DNA of 64,000 bases from the NCBI RefSeq assembly GCF_014653785.1, contig NZ_BNAS01000001.1:853898-917897 (forward strand). The letters are read 5' to 3'. The position numbers and the translations under genes are program-made. The notes under the pieces were generated by a model. The model searched no databases. It was not told the DNA's origin and was given only the letters and a program-made list of their open reading frames with translations. This stretch comes from Promicromonospora soli. GTDB lineage: Bacteria; Actinomycetota; Actinomycetes; Actinomycetales; Cellulomonadaceae. Numbering within the stretch: the stretch's first letter is position 1; each line of letters begins with the position of its first letter. Positions 7,808 through 16,370 of this stretch are shown here, piece by piece.

Positions 7808-9580
7808 GTGACAAGTACTGCCCTCATCACCGACGACCTCACCGCCGGAGCACCCGTCCATGCCCCCGCCGGGACCGGCGAATGGTGGCGCGACGCGGTG
7901 ATCTACCAGGTCTACCCCCGCTCGTTCGCGGACGGGAACGGCGACGGGATCGGCGACCTGGCGGGCGTCACCGCCAAGCTGGACCACCTGAAGGCACTGG
8001 GGGTCGACGCCGTCTGGCTGAGCCCGTTCTACCGCTCCCCCCAGAAGGACGCGGGGTACGACGTCGCCGACTACCGCGACATCGACCCGCTGTTCGGCAC
8101 CCTCGCCGACTTCGACGAGATGCTCGCCGGCGCCCACGAGCGCGGCCTGCGGATCATCGTCGACCTTGTGCCCAACCACTCCTCCGACCAGCACGTCTGG
8201 TTCCAGGAGGCACTCGCCGCCGCCCCCGGTTCTGCCGCGCGCGACCGCTACATGTTCCGCGACGGGCGCGGCCCGGGCGGCGACGAGCCGCCGAACAACT
8301 GGCAGTCCATCTTCGGCGGACCGGCCTGGACCCGGCTGGCCCCGCGGGACGGTGACGGGCCGCTCGGCCCGCAGTGGTACCTGCACCTGTTCGACTCCTC
8401 CCAGCCGGACCTGAACTGGGAGAACCCCGAGGTCCGCGAGGAGTTCGAGGCGGTGCTGCGGTTCTGGCTCGACCGGGGCGTGGACGGGTTCCGCGTCGAC
8501 GTCGCGCACGGCATGATCAAGGCGCCCGGCCTGCCCGACTGGGAGGGCCAGGTAGCGATGGTCGAGGGCACGGTCGAGGAGCCGACGTCGAACCCGGGTG
8601 CCCCCGAGGACGGCTCGACCGGAGCCGGCAACCACGGGCCGATGTTCGACCAGGACGGCGTGCACGAGATCTACCGGGCCTGGCACCAGGTGCTTGCCGA
8701 GTACGACGGCGACCGCTGCCTGGTCGCGGAGGCCTGGGTGGAGCCGCTGAGCCGCCTGGCCCGCTACGTGCGCCCAGACGAGATGCACCAGGCGTTCAAC
8801 TTCTCGTTCCTCACGACGCCCTGGGACGCGGCGCGCATGCGCTCGGTCGTGGACGTGTCGTTCAGCACCATGGACGCCGTCGGCGCCCCGACCACGTGGG
8901 TGCTGTCCAACCACGACGTCGTCCGGCACGTCTCGCGGCTCGGCCTCGCCGAGGTCGCGAGCGGCCCGCTGAACGGAATCGGCGCGAACGACCCGCAGCC
9001 CGACCCGGAGCTCGGCCTGCGCCGCGCCCGGGCCGCGACCCTGCTCATGCTCGGCCTGCCCGGCTCGGCGTACCTCTACCAGGGCGAGGAGCTCGGCCTG
9101 CCCGACCACACCGCCCTGCCCGACGACGTGCGCCAGGACCCGGCCTTCTTCCGGACCGGCGGCGTCGAGGCCGGCCGCGACGGCTGCCGGGTGCCGCTGC
9201 CGTGGGTCGGCGGTGCGCCGGGCAACGGGTTCGGCCCCACGGGCAAGACCTGGCTCCCCCAGCCCGCCGTCTACGCCGAGCTCGCCGCTGACCAGCAGTA
9301 CGGCGTCGAGGGCTCGACCTACGAGATGTACCGGACGGCGCTCCAGCTGCGCCGGACCGAGAAGATCGGCGGGGGCGCGCTCTCGTGGGTCACCTCGCTG
9401 GTCGATTCCCCGGACGTCGTCGCCTTCCAGGCGGCCGGCGTCGTCGTGCTCGCCAACCTGGGCGACTCGCCGGTTCCGCTGCCCGCCGGGTCCGAGGTGC
9501 TGGTGGCCTCGGGTGAACTGGTTACCTGGGCCGGCGCGGTCGCGGTGCCGGAGGACACGACGGTCTGGCTCCGCGCCTGA
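7808..9580 (+). CDS. GH13 alpha-glucosidase / oligo-1,6-glucosidase type
   Basis: A 590-residue intracellular glycoside hydrolase family 13 enzyme that would cleave maltose or short alpha-glucosides brought in by the divergent transporter. The opening WWRDAVIYQVYPRSFADGNGDG and VDLVPNHSSD are GH13 region I signatures. The catalytic residues are in sequence: nucleophile Asp231 in GFRVDVAHG, acid/base Glu308 in CLVAEAWVE, and Asp370 in LSNHDVVRH. No signal peptide is present. The start is the GTG at 7808, 37 bp after the operator. Exact linkage preference (alpha-1,4 or 1,6) cannot be settled by eye. Confidence 0.9.
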   Translation: MTSTALITDDLTAGAPVHAPAGTGEWWRDAVIYQVYPRSFADGNGDGIGDLAGVTAKLDHLKALGVDAVWLSPFYRSPQKDAGYDVADYRDIDPLFGTLADFDEMLAGAHERGLRIIVDLVPNHSSDQHVWFQEALAAAPGSAARDRYMFRDGRGPGGDEPPNNWQSIFGGPAWTRLAPRDGDGPLGPQWYLHLFDSSQPDLNWENPEVREEFEAVLRFWLDRGVDGFRVDVAHGMIKAPGLPDWEGQVAMVEGTVEEPTSNPGAPEDGSTGAGNHGPMFDQDGVHEIYRAWHQVLAEYDGDRCLVAEAWVEPLSRLARYVRPDEMHQAFNFSFLTTPWDAARMRSVVDVSFSTMDAVGAPTTWVLSNHDVVRHVSRLGLAEVASGPLNGIGANDPQPDPELGLRRARAATLLMLGLPGSAYLYQGEELGLPDHTALPDDVRQDPAFFRTGGVEAGRDGCRVPLPWVGGAPGNGFGPTGKTWLPQPAVYAELAADQQYGVEGSTYEMYRTALQLRRTEKIGGGALSWVTSLVDSPDVVAFQAAGVVVLANLGDSPVPLPAGSEVLVASGELVTWAGAVAVPEDTTVWLRA

Positions 9581-9603
9581 CCCACCGGTGGAACAATGGG
9601 GCC

Positions 9604-10833
9604 GTGACTTCCGTCCTCGACACGACCACTCAGGCGCCTACGGCATCCGGCCCGGCGTCGGGCGCTCCCGTGCTCCAGCCCCTCCAGATCGGGCCCATCA
9701 CCGTGGGCACGCCGGTGGTGCTCGCGCCCATGGCGGGGGTGACCAACCGCGCCTTCCGCACGCTGTGCCGGGAGGCAGGGCAGTCGACCGGGTTCGACCC
9801 GGGCCTGTACGTCGCGGAGATGGTGACCAGCCGCGCGCTCGTGGAGCGCAACGTCGAGGCGCTGCGGATCGTGACATTCGGCGCGGACGAGACGCCGCGC
9901 TCCGCCCAGGTGTACGGCGTGAACCCGGCCACCGTGGGCGCCGCCGTGAAGATCATTGCGGGCGAGGACCGCGCCGACCACGTCGACCTCAACTTCGGCT
10001 GCCCGGTGCCCAAGGTGACGCGCAAGGGCGGCGGCGCCGCCCTGCCGTGGAAGAAGCAGCTGTTCACGGACATCGTCAGGGCAGCGGTCGACGCCGCCGA
10101 GCCGCACGGAGTGCCCGTCACGGTCAAGATGCGCAAGGGCATCGACGACGACCACCTGACCTACCTGGAGGCGGGGCAGATCGCGGAGTCGCTCGGCGCC
10201 GCCGCCGTCGCGCTGCACGCCCGCACCGCCGCGCAGCACTACTCGGGGCAGGCCGAGTGGGAGGCCATCGCGCGCCTCAAGGAGGCGGTGCGGACGGTCC
10301 CTGTGCTCGGCAACGGCGACATCTGGTCCGCGGAGGACGCCCTGCGCATGGTCGAGCAGACGGGGGCCGACGGCGTCGTCGTCGGCCGGGGCTGCCAGGG
10401 GCGCCCCTGGCTGTTCGCCGACCTCGCCGCCGCGTTCAACGGTTCCGGGCTGCGGGTCCGGCCCGGCCTGCGCGAGGTCGCCGACACGATCTACCGGCAC
10501 GGCCTGCTCATGGTCGAGTACTTCGACGGCGACGAGGGCAAGGGCATGCGTGACCTGCGCAAGCACATGGCCTGGTACCTCAAGGGCTACGCCGTCGGGG
10601 GCGAGAAGCGCCACGAGCTCGCCCTGATCAACACCCTCGCCGAGCTGCGCGAGCGGCTCGACGCGCTGGACCTGGACGCCCCCTACCCCGGGGACGACGC
10701 CGAGGGCCCGCGCGGCCGCGCCGGTTCCCCCAAGACGCCGCACCTCCCGTACGGCTGGCTGGACTCGCGCGAGCTCGACGCCGCGTTCGAGGCGAAGCTG
10801 CGCGAGGCCGAGCTGAGCGTCAGCGGCGGCTGA
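9604..10833 (+). CDS. dusB: tRNA-dihydrouridine synthase DusB
   Basis: A 409-residue FMN-dependent enzyme reducing specific uridines in tRNA. The TIM-barrel opening VVLAPMAGVTNRAFRTLCREAG is the Dus family signature. The catalytic Cys is Cys133 within NFGCPVPKVTRKGGGAAL, and FMN-phosphate binding is indicated by VPVLGNGDIWSAEDAL and GADGVVVGRGCQGRPWLF. A C-terminal helical tRNA-binding domain follows. The GTG start at 9604 lies 23 bp after the alpha-glucosidase stop, so read-through from that gene is possible, but the function is housekeeping. Confidence 0.93.
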   Translation: MTSVLDTTTQAPTASGPASGAPVLQPLQIGPITVGTPVVLAPMAGVTNRAFRTLCREAGQSTGFDPGLYVAEMVTSRALVERNVEALRIVTFGADETPRSAQVYGVNPATVGAAVKIIAGEDRADHVDLNFGCPVPKVTRKGGGAALPWKKQLFTDIVRAAVDAAEPHGVPVTVKMRKGIDDDHLTYLEAGQIAESLGAAAVALHARTAAQHYSGQAEWEAIARLKEAVRTVPVLGNGDIWSAEDALRMVEQTGADGVVVGRGCQGRPWLFADLAAAFNGSGLRVRPGLREVADTIYRHGLLMVEYFDGDEGKGMRDLRKHMAWYLKGYAVGGEKRHELALINTLAELRERLDALDLDAPYPGDDAEGPRGRAGSPKTPHLPYGWLDSRELDAAFEAKLREAELSVSGG

Positions 10834-10875
10834 GCACGGGGGGCCGGGCACCGCAATCGTGCTCTGACCTTCCGA

Positions 10876-10881
10876 TACGCT
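10876..10881 (+). promoter_or_regulatory. -10 box upstream of the Ser/Thr kinase gene
   Basis: TACGCT in the context CCGATACGCTCG is a likely -10, about 75 bp before the kinase start. No convincing -35 is seen at the normal spacing, as is common in actinobacterial promoters. Confidence 0.35.
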
Positions 10882-10953
10882 CGTCCCGCGGTGGGCGCGT
10901 ACGCCGTCCGGCCGGCCTTTCCCGAGCGAGCAACCCGACCCCATGGAGTTTCC

Positions 10954-12807
10954 GTGCTGTCCGACGTGGCGCGACGAGTCCGCGCACCTGAGATCACACC
11001 GCCCACCGCCCACGACCCACACGAGCTCGGCGGCTACGAGATCCGCGGCCGGCTGGGCCAGGGCGGCATGGGCATGGTGTACCTCGGAGCCACCCGGAGC
11101 GGTCGCCTGCTGGCGATCAAGGTCATCCACCCGGAACGCACCGACGAGCGCGAGTTCCGGGCCCGCTTCCGCCGCGAGGTCTCTGCCGCGACGAGGGTGC
11201 GCAACCGCCATACGGCGGCCGTCGTCGACTTCGATGTCGACGCGCCCCGGCCCTGGCTGGCCACCGAGCACGTGCCCGGACCTACCCTGGCGCAGGCCAT
11301 CGCCGAGCTGGGGAGCCTGCCCGAGGCGGCCGTCCGCGAGCTCGTCACCGGTCTTGCCGAGGCCCTCGGCGCGATCCATCGCGAAGGCCTCGTCCACCGC
11401 GACGTCAAGCCCGCGAACGTGCTGCTCGGCCCCGATGGGCCGGTGCTGATCGACATGGGCATCGTCTCCGACTCGAACGCCACGTCGTTGACCACGACGG
11501 GCATGCAGCCAGGGACGCCCCAGTTCATGTCGCCCGAGCAAGCCCGGGGTGAGGCTGTCACCACCGCTTCCGACGTCTGGTCGCTCGGCGCCGTCGCCCA
11601 CCTCGCGGCAGCCGGGACACCGCCGTTCGGAACGGGCAGCCTAGCGACACTCACCTACCGGATAGTGCACGAGCAGCCCGATGTCGGCGCTCTGCCGCCC
11701 GGCCTGCGTGGCCTGGTCGGCGCCTGCCTGGCCAAGGACCCCGCCGCGCGTCCGGCGACGTCGGCGGTGCTCGCGTCGCTCGCCGATCCGCCGTACGCCG
11801 AGCCCGTCGGCACCGGCCTGGAAGGCCCGGGTCTGCCCGACTTGCCCGACGAGCAGACGGTGCTGCGCACCAGGACAACGCCGTCCGACGCCGCTACCGC
11901 ACCGGACCGCACCGAGACGCCCGCGCCGTCGGGCCGGGCGCGGCGCAAGGTCCTGATCGGCCTGGTCGCCGCGGGTCTGGTGCTGGCCGGCGGCGGAGGC
12001 GCGGCGGCGCTCGTGCACTTTCTGGCTCCCGGAGACACGCCTGCCGGAGCAACCACGCCCCAGGCCGAGGTGTCGACCTCGGCCGAGCCGTCCCGCGAAC
12101 CGAGCCCCAGCCCGACCTCGAAGAAGCCGAAGAAGAAGCCGTCGGCGACGCCCGAGAGCTCTCCGGTCGCCACGCCCGGCGGCGAGCAGGACGGCACGTC
12201 GGCCACCGAGCAGGACGCCGCCCCGGCTCAGTTCCGGCCCGGCGCCGTGGCGATCCCCGCGCAGGTCCAGGTGGGCCAGGAGATCGTCGCGGAAGTGACC
12301 GGCTGGACGCCCCAGCCCGCCGACACCACGTGCCTGTGGAGCATCGGCGGCGAGGAGCGGGACAACCTCGGGTCGTGCGCTTACACCGTCGCGCTCGACG
12401 ACGTGGGCAAGGCTGTCCAGGTCAGGCTCACCGCCACCCGGTCCGGGTACGCCGACGCCGCGGCGCTCTCCAACGCCACCGCCACCGTGCCGCAGCCGTC
12501 GGTGCCGAAGCCGAGCTGCTCGATCACCCTGCGCCCGGGCGAGGAGCACGTGGGCTGGCTGGCCCACTGCGGCATCGAGCAAGACCCGAACGTCACCTAC
12601 ACCTGGACCTGGGTCGACATCGACAGCGGCGAGACGATCACGCAGGAGGGAGAGGCGGGGTACACGGTCGGTCCGAGCATGTGGATTCGCGGCAGCCACA
12701 AGGGAAACCGCGTGACCGTGACAGTGGCGGCGCAGCGGGCGGGCTACCGTTCCGCCGAGTTCAGCACCACGTCCACCATGCCGGACGAGTACGTTCCCGC
12801 CGGGTGA
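10954..12807 (+). CDS. Transmembrane eukaryotic-type Ser/Thr protein kinase
   Basis: A 617-residue kinase with all main catalytic elements: glycine loop GRLGQGGMGMVY (about residues 32-43), Lys56 in AIKVI, HRD loop LVHRDVKPANVLL with Asp150, and the metal-binding Asp167 in a DMG (not DFG) motif. It also has the activation segment PGTPQFMSPEQAR. One membrane helix (about 332-356) leads to a Pro/Ser/Lys-rich linker and an extracellular region of about 260 residues. That region has Ig-like strands (VGQEIVAEVTGWTPQ, DVGKAVQVRLTATRSGY, RVTVTVAAQRAGY) instead of PASTA repeats. The start GTG at 10954 has GGAG six bases before it. Confidence 0.88.
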   Translation: MLSDVARRVRAPEITPPTAHDPHELGGYEIRGRLGQGGMGMVYLGATRSGRLLAIKVIHPERTDEREFRARFRREVSAATRVRNRHTAAVVDFDVDAPRPWLATEHVPGPTLAQAIAELGSLPEAAVRELVTGLAEALGAIHREGLVHRDVKPANVLLGPDGPVLIDMGIVSDSNATSLTTTGMQPGTPQFMSPEQARGEAVTTASDVWSLGAVAHLAAAGTPPFGTGSLATLTYRIVHEQPDVGALPPGLRGLVGACLAKDPAARPATSAVLASLADPPYAEPVGTGLEGPGLPDLPDEQTVLRTRTTPSDAATAPDRTETPAPSGRARRKVLIGLVAAGLVLAGGGGAAALVHFLAPGDTPAGATTPQAEVSTSAEPSREPSPSPTSKKPKKKPSATPESSPVATPGGEQDGTSATEQDAAPAQFRPGAVAIPAQVQVGQEIVAEVTGWTPQPADTTCLWSIGGEERDNLGSCAYTVALDDVGKAVQVRLTATRSGYADAAALSNATATVPQPSVPKPSCSITLRPGEEHVGWLAHCGIEQDPNVTYTWTWVDIDSGETITQEGEAGYTVGPSMWIRGSHKGNRVTVTVAAQRAGYRSAEFSTTSTMPDEYVPAG

Positions 12808-12893
12808 CCCGGCGCAGGGGCTGAGCGGTCTCCTGTACGCCGCGCGGCAGCGCGAGCCGGCAGGCAGCATGGGGGCAGGAGAGAGGGGGCGGG

Positions 12894-13493
12894 ATGAGAC
12901 GCCTGGTGGTCGCCCTGCTGATGTGCCTGAGCCTCGTGGCCGGATGCAGCGCTGAGGAGTCCGGCTCCCCGCCCGGCGCGACGACGACCGGACCGACGGG
13001 CACGCCGCCGGCGGATGGAGCCACCACCGAGCTGGTCGGGTCCTGGCATCGTGCGCAGAGCTGCGCCGAGATGCTCGCAGCGTTCCAGGCAGCCGGACTC
13101 GCCGAGTCACATCTCGGCTGGCTGCAGGGGAACTTCTACGGCGGTGAACCGGGACCGGAGACAGGCGACCCGTGCGAGGGAGCTCGCGGACCGCTGGAGC
13201 ACGATCACTTCTTCACCGACGACGGCCAGTTCGGCTCGCACGACGAGAACGGCGAGGAGGTCGACGGCGGTGACTTCGAGGTCGTCGACGACGACACGGT
13301 GAGCTTCCCGTCCCACGCGACGGAGTTCGGCTACGACGGCGAGCTGGTCGTGGACTACTCGATCGACGGCGATGTCGCCGTCTTCGACGTCACGCTTCCC
13401 GAAGGGTGCGCCGATACGTGCGCGGACGCGTACGCCTGGGCCCTCTCCGCGTTCGCATCGGGTCCGTGGGAGCGCGGCGAAGTTCCGACGTAG
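12894..13493 (+). CDS. Putative lipoprotein of unknown function
   Basis: A 199-residue secreted lipoprotein: the signal peptide MRRLVVALLMCLSLVAGC carries a lipobox LVAGC with Cys18, followed by a Ser/Gly/Pro/Thr-rich linker. The mature domain is acidic (many Asp/Glu, pairs of Cys in DPCEGAR and GCADTCADAY) and contains TELVGSWHRAQSCAEMLAAF, a lipocalin-like or beta-barrel opening. I do not recognise the family. A strong purine-rich ribosome site (GGAGAGAGGGGGCGGG) precedes the ATG. It follows the kinase by 86 bp and could be a functional partner, but nothing proves it. Confidence 0.7.
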   Translation: MRRLVVALLMCLSLVAGCSAEESGSPPGATTTGPTGTPPADGATTELVGSWHRAQSCAEMLAAFQAAGLAESHLGWLQGNFYGGEPGPETGDPCEGARGPLEHDHFFTDDGQFGSHDENGEEVDGGDFEVVDDDTVSFPSHATEFGYDGELVVDYSIDGDVAVFDVTLPEGCADTCADAYAWALSAFASGPWERGEVPT

Positions 13494-13505
13494 CGGGGCT
13501 GAGCG

Positions 13506-14798
13506 TCACAGCCCATCCGGTTGCGGCCACTCCGGCGGCAGGACGCGGCCCATGATCGACGACGCCATGACCAGCCCCGGCTCGTCCCGGCCCGACGCCG
13601 GCTCGCGGTCGCGCAGCAGCGCCGCACCGTCCCGCTCCCAGGCGAGTCCGGGCCGGCCCGACGCCGCCCGGTACAGCGCGTCCAGGTGGTCCGGGTGTCG
13701 CTCGGCGAGCAGGGCCAGCACCCAGGACGGGACGTCCGGGTCGTCCAGCACCTGCGCCAGCCGCTGGGGCTTCCACGGTTCGAGCGGGGCGGTGTGCACC
13801 TCGCGGAGCTGCCCGTACCAGTCGAGCAGGCGCAGCCCTTTGACGGGGTGGTGCACCAGGGCGAACCCCGCGTCGTCGGGGTCTGCGGCGTCGTCGGGCA
13901 GCCAGCGCTCGTCGCGGAGCGCGGGCAGCAGCGCGAACTCCTCGGCCGGCGACCCGATCCGGTCCTTGAACCGCATGAACGCGTCCATGACGTGCGTCGC
14001 CGTGCCCTCCACCAGCACGTCCCCGAAGAGGTCGCAGAACGCGCGGTGGTGGTCGGCGACGAGCTCGCGGGCTCGGGCCAGCGTTCGGGGGTTGCGGTAG
14101 GCCGGGCACGGCGTGGAGGCCAGCAGCCCGACGACGCCGCGCACGACGTCGACGATGGTGCTCGGCGAGAAGACCGACGGCGTGTCGGCGAAGATCCATG
14201 CCGCCCCGACCGGCAGCACCCGCCCGGACAGCGGCAGGCCCGGGACGAGCGCGATCGAGCGGATCTCGGAGCGGCCCGTGTAGACCCGGTACTCCAGGTC
14301 GTCCTCGAGGTTGTGCAGCACGGCGTGCTCGTCCACCAGGTCGGTCACGATGAAGTGGCCGAGCACCCCGCCGTCGCGCCACTGCTCGAGGAGGGCGCGC
14401 TCGGCGTCGTCCACGTCGAGGCCGGCCGGGGCGGTGCCGGCGTCCGCCGGGACCGAAGGGGACTCCTCCCCGAGCAGCCTGCGGACCAGCGAACCGCCCG
14501 CCTCCCGCGGCCCGGCGTGGACCAGCATGTCCACCGCGCAGTCGCGCGTCACGGTGTCGTACCGCTCGGGGTCGACGTCGCTCACGGGCACTAGCGACTC
14601 GGACCGGACGAACGCGACCTGTCGCTCGACGGCTTCCGCGTTGGCGGGACGCAGCACGTGCGCTACCAGGCGGTACGTCAGACGGGTCGCGAGGGCCCGG
14701 CGCTCGCGCAGAGTCAGCCGGTCGAGCGGGCCGACGGCGGGCTCGGCGCCTGCTTGGTCTCTTGCGATCGGGGTCTGTGTCCACGTCATGACGTTCAT
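13506..14798 (-). CDS. Conserved-looking cytosolic protein of unknown function
   Basis: A 430-residue protein without signal peptide or membrane helices. It is acidic overall and Leu/Ala rich. A compact beta-rich segment near the middle (GHFIVTDLVDEHAVLHNLEDDLEYRVYTG, then SIALVPGLPLSGRVLPVGAAWIFADTPSVFSP) could be an SH3-like or small barrel domain, flanked by helical parts. I do not recognise a family or active-site motif. The ATG at 14798 (GGTGG four bases upstream) is preferred, with an in-frame ATG at 14789 as the alternative. It converges on the lipoprotein gene with a 12-bp gap. Confidence 0.65.
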   Translation of the reverse strand: MNVMTWTQTPIARDQAGAEPAVGPLDRLTLRERRALATRLTYRLVAHVLRPANAEAVERQVAFVRSESLVPVSDVDPERYDTVTRDCAVDMLVHAGPREAGGSLVRRLLGEESPSVPADAGTAPAGLDVDDAERALLEQWRDGGVLGHFIVTDLVDEHAVLHNLEDDLEYRVYTGRSEIRSIALVPGLPLSGRVLPVGAAWIFADTPSVFSPSTIVDVVRGVVGLLASTPCPAYRNPRTLARARELVADHHRAFCDLFGDVLVEGTATHVMDAFMRFKDRIGSPAEEFALLPALRDERWLPDDAADPDDAGFALVHHPVKGLRLLDWYGQLREVHTAPLEPWKPQRLAQVLDDPDVPSWVLALLAERHPDHLDALYRAASGRPGLAWERDGAALLRDREPASGRDEPGLVMASSIMGRVLPPEWPQPDGL

Positions 14799-14842
14799 GA
14801 TCCACCAGGAAACGACACCGACAAGCCTCAAGGTGCACCATC

Positions 14843-14851
14843 TGTGGATAA
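14843..14851 (-). other. Single perfect DnaA box
   Basis: The 9-mer TTATCCACA on the minus strand matches the DnaA-box consensus exactly. It lies in the 237-bp gap between two divergent unknown genes. No second box or AT-rich element is near it, so it is not an origin on this evidence; it could be a titration or regulatory site. Confidence 0.4.
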
Positions 14852-15035
14852 CCCCCCGGCAGCGGCGGGGCGAACTTTCACAAAGGGTGGAAGTCGATCT
14901 TGTCCGTAAAGAGCACAAACGGCCCGACGTAGACCAAGATCAGCCTTGCACGGCGCTGGCGGCCGGGCGCCGGCACGCTCCCCGGCCGCCCCGGGCCCCC
15001 ACTCATCTGTACCGACGGAAAGGGATCCACCCATC

Positions 15036-16280
15036 ATGGCATCGGAGAAACGCCCCCGACGCGTTCCTGCGGTCATCGCTGATACGCGCAGAAACCCGGG
15101 GTTCGCCCTGGGTGCCTTTGGGCTGTCGGCCTGGGCCTATATCGGCATGTCACACACCATCGCCGCCTACGAGGGGCCCCGGCTCGGCTACGCGCTCGGC
15201 GTCGCCTACGAGGCGCTGGTGATCGGCCTCGCCTGGGAGGGACGACGCCGAGCCGACCGGGACCTCGAGACCGGCCGCCAGCCCTCCGGGCACGGGCGCT
15301 GGCTCGGCGGCGCGATAGTCGTCGGCGTCCTGTCCGGCGCTCTCGCCGCCTGGCACGGCTGGCTGCTCGGTGAGGGCATCTTCGCCGCTTCTCGCGCCGT
15401 CGCCCCGGTCCTGGCGGCGGTCGCGGTGCACCTGTTCTTCCAGTCGGCCTCGAGCGCGCGCAACCTCGATCGGCTGGCCAAGATCGAGGCAGACCGTGAG
15501 ACGGCTGTGCTCGACATGCTCGACGCGGTGCGGCTGGCGCAGATCGCTCCCGACCATGAGCGTGCGGAACGCATCTCCGACGTGAACGCAGCGGTGACAC
15601 GGGTCCACCGCCATGTGCCCGCTGCTGTCACCGCAGAGGTGACGCGTCCGCACCTGGAGTCGGAACGCACGATTCGCGACGTCGTCCAGGAGGCCGCAAC
15701 CTTGGCCGGCGAGTGGATGCCGGAGCCGGTCGCACCTGAGCAGATCGCGACCGACGCCGCCCCCGAAGCCGCCACCTCGACCGGCGTCGCTCCTTCGGGG
15801 GTCGCTCTGTCGGATGTCGCTCTGTCCGAGGTTGCTCCGGCCGACGCCGACCTGCCCGACGTCGCCCCCAGCGCCACGGCGCCGACCGACGACATAGAGC
15901 TGCTCGACACCGAGCTGCCCGACCTTGTTCGGACCGACGGCGCCGAGCGTGTGCACCTCGAGGACAAGTACGCACCGGTGAAGGCAGTAGCGGACCTGAG
16001 TGCTCGTCATGTGAACCCGCCGGTCTCGGCCACCGTGACGGACTGGGACGCCCATTCCGACGACGTGACGACGCCTTCCGTCCCGGACCCGACACTACCG
16101 CTCACCACACAGCAGATCAGCGAGATTCGCGTGCTCCGGTGGGAACAGAACCTCACTCTCCACGAGGTCGCAACGCGGCTCGGGGTCTCCGTCAGCGCTG
16201 TGAACAGGTACGCCCCGAGCACCGATGTCCCGACCACCGAGACCGGTTCCATGGTGGTGGTCCCAGCAGCTCGTTCCTGA
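15036..16280 (+). CDS. Membrane-anchored protein with C-terminal helix-turn-helix, unknown function
   Basis: A 414-residue protein of unusual layout. About residues 18-150 hold three to four hydrophobic segments (GFALGAFGLSAWAYIGMSH, LGYALGVAYEALVIGLAW, AIVVGVLSGALAAWHGWLL, AVAPVLAAVAVHLFFQ). A helical stretch rich in Glu/Arg/Ala follows. Next comes an acidic low-complexity region of pentad-like units (GVAPS, GVALS, DVALS, EVAPA, DADLP, DVAPS) near residues 250-285. The C-terminus has a clear HTH: ISEIRVLRWEQNLTLHEVATRLGVSVSAVNRY. This order recalls proteins of mobile actinobacterial elements, but no other element gene is nearby. The ATG at 15036 is chosen; its ribosome site AAAGGG is rather distant. 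Confidence 0.65.
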   Translation: MASEKRPRRVPAVIADTRRNPGFALGAFGLSAWAYIGMSHTIAAYEGPRLGYALGVAYEALVIGLAWEGRRRADRDLETGRQPSGHGRWLGGAIVVGVLSGALAAWHGWLLGEGIFAASRAVAPVLAAVAVHLFFQSASSARNLDRLAKIEADRETAVLDMLDAVRLAQIAPDHERAERISDVNAAVTRVHRHVPAAVTAEVTRPHLESERTIRDVVQEAATLAGEWMPEPVAPEQIATDAAPEAATSTGVAPSGVALSDVALSEVAPADADLPDVAPSATAPTDDIELLDTELPDLVRTDGAERVHLEDKYAPVKAVADLSARHVNPPVSATVTDWDAHSDDVTTPSVPDPTLPLTTQQISEIRVLRWEQNLTLHEVATRLGVSVSAVNRYAPSTDVPTTETGSMVVVPAARS

Positions 16281-16297
16281 CCGTGGCAGCCGCACCG

Positions 16298-16348
16298 GTT
16301 GGTCGAGCGTGTCGAGACCTCGGACGGGTCTCGACAAGCTCGACCAAC
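16298..16348. terminator. Inverted pair of the GGTCTCGACAGGCTCGACCA-type repeat; likely bidirectional terminator
   Basis: Arms at 16298-16319 and 16327-16348 are complementary over 22 bp with one mismatch and a 7-nt loop (TCGGACG). It sits exactly between two convergent genes (ends 16280 and 16371). Each arm is a copy of the dispersed repeat also found at 25463, 48225 and elsewhere. No T-tract follows. Confidence 0.6.
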
Positions 16349-16370
16349 GGCGGATCGACCAGCAGCCCGG

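Noticed and set aside
14799-15035. Possible replication origin because of the DnaA box.
   Set aside because: Only one box, no AT-rich element, and no dnaA, dnaN or parAB gene nearby.
15036-16280. Integrative element gene.
   Set aside because: No integrase, attachment repeat, relaxase or tRNA gene in the surroundings.
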